This document shows positions 20,788 through 23,479 of a DNA stretch of 23,479 nt, piece after piece (position 1 is the first letter of the stretch; every line of letters starts with the position of its first letter). This stretch comes from CAYUPI01 sp964446585 (GTDB taxonomy: Bacteria > Verrucomicrobiota > Verrucomicrobiia > Limisphaerales > UBA8199). The notes under the pieces are model-generated. The model did not search any database. It was not told where the DNA came from and saw only the letters and a list, made by a program, of their open reading frames with translations. The DNA lies in the NCBI GenBank assembly GCA_964446585.1, contig CAYUPI010000079.1, positions 1 to 23,479 on the forward strand, in the 5' to 3' direction. A program made the translations under genes and the position numbers.

Positions 20788-22611
20788 ATGAAAACTGACG
20801 CACCACCGCGCCCAGCCGCCCCGCCTGAACCCGCAGCCACGTCCCAACCGCGCCTTCCCTTGCGCGACTGGGCGCTGGAACTGGCCCGCCGCTGGAATGG
20901 TGGTACTTACTCGCTCTTCGTCGTCCACGGAAACATTTTCGATCTGTTCCCCGTCCAGGAAAATTCCAGCATTAACTATGTCCCGCTCAAGACCTTCCTG
21001 GTGCGCCGGCTTTTTCCCGAACGCGCCTGCCTCCTGTTCTACGACATCAGCGACGGCTTGACCTTCGGCTCGGCCGACATGCAGAAGCGCTTTTTTGAAT
21101 GGCTGGAGGTTTATGACAGCACTGAAAACACCAACTTCCACGCCGCCGGTCTGCCGCGGGATTTTGTGCGCCTGGCTCCGCTGCTCCGCCGTTTTTTCCT
21201 GCGAGTCGCGGAGGAAAAAGAGAAATGGCGAGGCATCACTCTGATCATCGACTTTCCCGAAAAGCTGATCCCGGCCAGCGAGGAGGCCAATGCCAGCACC
21301 GATGAACGGATGAACCTGGTGACGTTTCTCAAATGGGCCGCGGCGCCCGAGATGGCGCGACTGGACATTGGAGTTATCCTCGTCACCGAGTCTGCCACCG
21401 AACTCAATGCTCGCCTCCTGCAGAACCCGTACGTGGCGCAAGTGCGCATCGAACTGCCCGATGCCGAAGAGCGACTCCGGTTCCTTCAATCCGGCTGGGC
21501 CGAGGCTATGGCTGAGGGTAAAGCGGTTTCCGATTGGAGCGATTTCTCTGCTCAGGACCTGGCCGCCCGCTCGGCCGGCCTGAACCTGTTGCGCATCCGC
21601 CATTTCCTGGCCGAAGCCATCCGCAACTGCACACGGGTGAATTCGGACGTGGTAACGGCCAACAAGAAGCGGCTGATCGAGGAATTTTGCCAGGGGTTGG
21701 TCCGGTTCAAAGATCCCAAACCCGGCGTCAGCCTCGACTGCGTTGCCACCCATGTCGCGGCCAAGCAAAAACTTCGGGAACTGGCGTGGCTCATCAAAAA
21801 CGCTAAGACCGACGTGCTCGAACGAGGTCTCCTAGTGCCCGGACGGGTGGGCGTTGGCAAATCGTTCTTGATCGACTGCTTCGCCAGCGAATGTGGGTTG
21901 CCGGTGATGGAAATGGGCGAGTTCCGCTCCAAATGGGTCGGCGATACCGAGCGCCAACAGATGCGTATTCTAATGACCATCCGCGCGCTCGGCCCAGTCA
22001 TCGTCGTCGTGGACGAAGCCGACGCGGTGTTCGGCTCGCGCGAGGCGGACGGCGACAGCGGTGTCTCGGGGCGCGTGTTCGCTGCCTTCGCAGCGCACAT
22101 CGGTGACTCGACGCTGCGTGGTCGCGAGCTGTGGGTGGCCATGACCTCGCGACCGGACCTGCTCTCGATCGACATGAAGCGCCAGGGCCGATTCGGACTG
22201 TGCATCCCGCTTTTTCCGGCGCAAGGGCCGGACGATGTGATCGAATTGTTCAAGACCGTCGCGCAAGTAAAGAAGATCGCCTTGAACGATCAAATTTTGT
22301 CCTACATCCGCGAGAACCTGGGCGCCCGGCCGCTGACGGGCAGCGACGTGGAATCGATCCTGATTCGTGCCAAAGAACGAGCGGTACTGGCCAAACGTGA
22401 CACCGAGGTGCAGCGGCAAGACCTGGAGGAAGCGGTCAGCTCGTTCATTGACCCGCTCGATCGGAACCTGCTGCGGCTCCAGGAATTGGCCGCCGTGCTG
22501 GCCTGCTCGGACAAGCGTTACCTCCCTGAGAGTTATCGCAACGCCGACCGCGGCTCGCTCCTCGAAGAATTCGCGCGGCTTAAGCTACGCTCCGGTCGGA
22601 CCGAGCTTTGA
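20788..22611 (+). CDS. AAA+ ATPase with degenerate N-terminal AAA-like half
   Basis: A 607-residue cytoplasmic protein. The C-terminal half is an FtsH/ClpX-like AAA module: Walker A GRVGVGKS (Lys358), a MGEFRSKWVGDTERQ segment, Walker B VIVVVDEAD (Asp409, Glu410), SRPDLL sensor region, and RQGRFG with the probable arginine finger. The N-terminal half (SLFVVHGNIFDLFP, ITLIIDFPEKL, IGVILVTES) has a nucleotide-binding-like layout without Walker A Gly/Lys, as in the Ycf46 type. Closing the cluster with a PspA-like protein, it may remodel membrane-bound assemblies; that is inference. It starts after a repeat and overlaps the next gene by one base. Confidence 0.9.
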   Translation: MKTDAPPRPAAPPEPAATSQPRLPLRDWALELARRWNGGTYSLFVVHGNIFDLFPVQENSSINYVPLKTFLVRRLFPERACLLFYDISDGLTFGSADMQKRFFEWLEVYDSTENTNFHAAGLPRDFVRLAPLLRRFFLRVAEEKEKWRGITLIIDFPEKLIPASEEANASTDERMNLVTFLKWAAAPEMARLDIGVILVTESATELNARLLQNPYVAQVRIELPDAEERLRFLQSGWAEAMAEGKAVSDWSDFSAQDLAARSAGLNLLRIRHFLAEAIRNCTRVNSDVVTANKKRLIEEFCQGLVRFKDPKPGVSLDCVATHVAAKQKLRELAWLIKNAKTDVLERGLLVPGRVGVGKSFLIDCFASECGLPVMEMGEFRSKWVGDTERQQMRILMTIRALGPVIVVVDEADAVFGSREADGDSGVSGRVFAAFAAHIGDSTLRGRELWVAMTSRPDLLSIDMKRQGRFGLCIPLFPAQGPDDVIELFKTVAQVKKIALNDQILSYIRENLGARPLTGSDVESILIRAKERAVLAKRDTEVQRQDLEEAVSSFIDPLDRNLLRLQELAAVLACSDKRYLPESYRNADRGSLLEEFARLKLRSGRTEL

Positions 22612-23387
22612 TGCCAACGATCACGCTCACGACCGATTTCGGTCTTTCCGATTGGTTCGTTGGTACGATGAAAGGAGTGATCCTGAGCATCTGCCCGCGC
22701 GCCACGATCTTGGACATCAGTCATCAGATCCCACCCGGTGACATCCGTTCAGCCGCGTTCGCTCTGGCCGCCAGTTACCGATTCTTCCCGGCAGGAACGG
22801 TTCACGTTGCCGTTGTGGATCCCGGGGTCGGCACCTCGCGCAAAGCCATCGCCGTTCGAACGGCAAAATATCTATTCGTCGGTCCCGATAATGGAACACT
22901 CTCCTGGGCGCTCAGGAAGGAAAAGATCAAAGCCATCCACGCACTTGAAAATGAAAAGTATTGGCGGCGCCCACTCAGTCATACCTTTCACGGCCGTGAC
23001 GTGTTTGCTCCCGTGGCTGCGCACCTAACGCGCGGCTTGCCGGTCGGAAAGTTGGGACCGGCGCTGAAGAATTTCATTCGTCTTCCCTGGCCTGAGCCAA
23101 TCCACCGCGGCAACCGCATCCAAGGCGAAGTCATCTACATTGATCGCTTTGGCAATGCTATAACTAACATCAATAACGAGATTGTACCCCGAAAATCGGT
23201 CAGTTCGTGTGAGATCCGAGTGGGAACACGGCGTTACCTTTGCCCGCTGAAGATGTCTTACCAGGCGTTGCCCGCAAATGCGCTCCTTGCCATTCCAGGT
23301 TCCTGTGGGCTGTTGGAAATCGCCATCAACGGTGATTCGGCCGAAAAACAATTGGGTCTGCGCGTAGGCACGAGGATTACTCTTTAG
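22611..23387 (+). CDS. SAM hydroxide adenosyltransferase (DUF62 / SAM_adeno_trans)
   Basis: A 258-residue enzyme of the fluorinase/chlorinase superfamily that usually hydrolyses S-adenosylmethionine to adenosine and methionine. The water-activating triad is in place: Asp70 and Arg77 in VVDPGVGTSR, and His127 in FHGRD. The N-terminal ITLTTDFGLSDWFVG and the FHGRDVFAPVAAHL motif are family signatures, and VIYIDRFGNAITNI starts the C-terminal barrel. A true halogenase would lack this triad. The start ATG shares its A with the TGA of the AAA+ gene (TGATG), so translation is coupled although no functional tie is obvious. Confidence 0.95.
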   Translation: MPTITLTTDFGLSDWFVGTMKGVILSICPRATILDISHQIPPGDIRSAAFALAASYRFFPAGTVHVAVVDPGVGTSRKAIAVRTAKYLFVGPDNGTLSWALRKEKIKAIHALENEKYWRRPLSHTFHGRDVFAPVAAHLTRGLPVGKLGPALKNFIRLPWPEPIHRGNRIQGEVIYIDRFGNAITNINNEIVPRKSVSSCEIRVGTRRYLCPLKMSYQALPANALLAIPGSCGLLEIAINGDSAEKQLGLRVGTRITL

Positions 23388-23479
23388 GCGCGAATCCTCT
23401 CTTGCGTCGTCTTCTCTTCGCGACTACATATTGCTTCCGGGCTGTGGCGGAAAACCAGCCTGGACAAATAAAAACCGCA
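23388..23479. other. Window end, no gene recognised
   Basis: These 92 bases after the last stop show no clear terminator hairpin and no reading frame I can support. Confidence 0.5.

Noticed and set aside
20773..21768. Minus-strand open frame opposite the AAA+ gene
   Set aside because: No motif; the plus strand carries the AAA+ protein.
22611..23387. A halogenase (fluorinase/chlorinase) making a halogenated metabolite
   Set aside because: The Asp70/Arg77/His127 water-activating triad is present, which marks the SAM-hydrolysing branch, and no halometabolite genes are nearby.

Overview
The window looks like a chromosomal segment of a high-GC Gram-negative bacterium, most likely a Verrucomicrobiota member of the Pedosphaera/Limisphaera type. 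That placement is inferred from gene content: lipoproteins, a PspA / substrate-binding-OmpA cluster, four-helix-bundle (23S IVS-type) genes, and intergenic repeats built from AATGACGA, GGATTGAT and GACGAG-like words. No rRNA or tRNA gene was found to anchor it.

Left third (1-6450), accessory DNA. Positions 1-1738 hold an integron cassette array read on the minus strand: three cassettes and three attC sites of about 90 bp. At the head of the array, where a complete integrase gene should stand, a single open frame (1930-2433) joins the N-terminal domain of an IS110-family transposase in frame to the C-terminal catalytic part of an integron integrase. Remnants, a DUF1801 gene (2921-3394) and a truncated minus-strand gene end follow. 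Next is a complete 2750-bp IS1595-family transposon (3696-6445) with 25-bp inverted repeats and an 8-bp target duplication (GATAGCCT). It carries three passenger genes: a proteasome-type Ntn hydrolase, a BamE/SmpA-like lipoprotein and a small unknown protein.

Middle (6509-13501), pyruvate dehydrogenase. A minus-strand operon aceE-aceF-lpdA encodes the three enzymes of the complex, with a four-helix-bundle gene inserted between aceF and lpdA. A lipoate-protein ligase homologue is divergent from aceE and could supply the lipoyl group for AceF and AceE function. The divergent intergenic region holds a long hairpin that looks like an intrinsic terminator in the aceE direction.

Right third (13745-23387), a plus-strand cluster probably serving the cell envelope. 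In order: secreted von Willebrand factor A protein, PspA/IM30-like coiled coil, a second four-helix-bundle gene inside a 20-bp inverted repeat, a substrate-binding protein fused to a peptidoglycan-binding OmpA domain, ABC permease, ABC ATPase, a membrane-anchored coiled-coil protein, and a two-domain AAA+ ATPase. A SAM hydroxide adenosyltransferase (DUF62) overlaps the end of the AAA+ gene. The cluster is broken by several repeat units.

The most notable points are the IS110-integrase chimera, the proteasome-like cargo of the transposon, the substrate-binding/OmpA/PspA/vWA/AAA+ cluster, and a recurring architecture of simple-sequence arms in inverted orientation, twice enclosing a four-helix-bundle gene and twice enclosing no gene.
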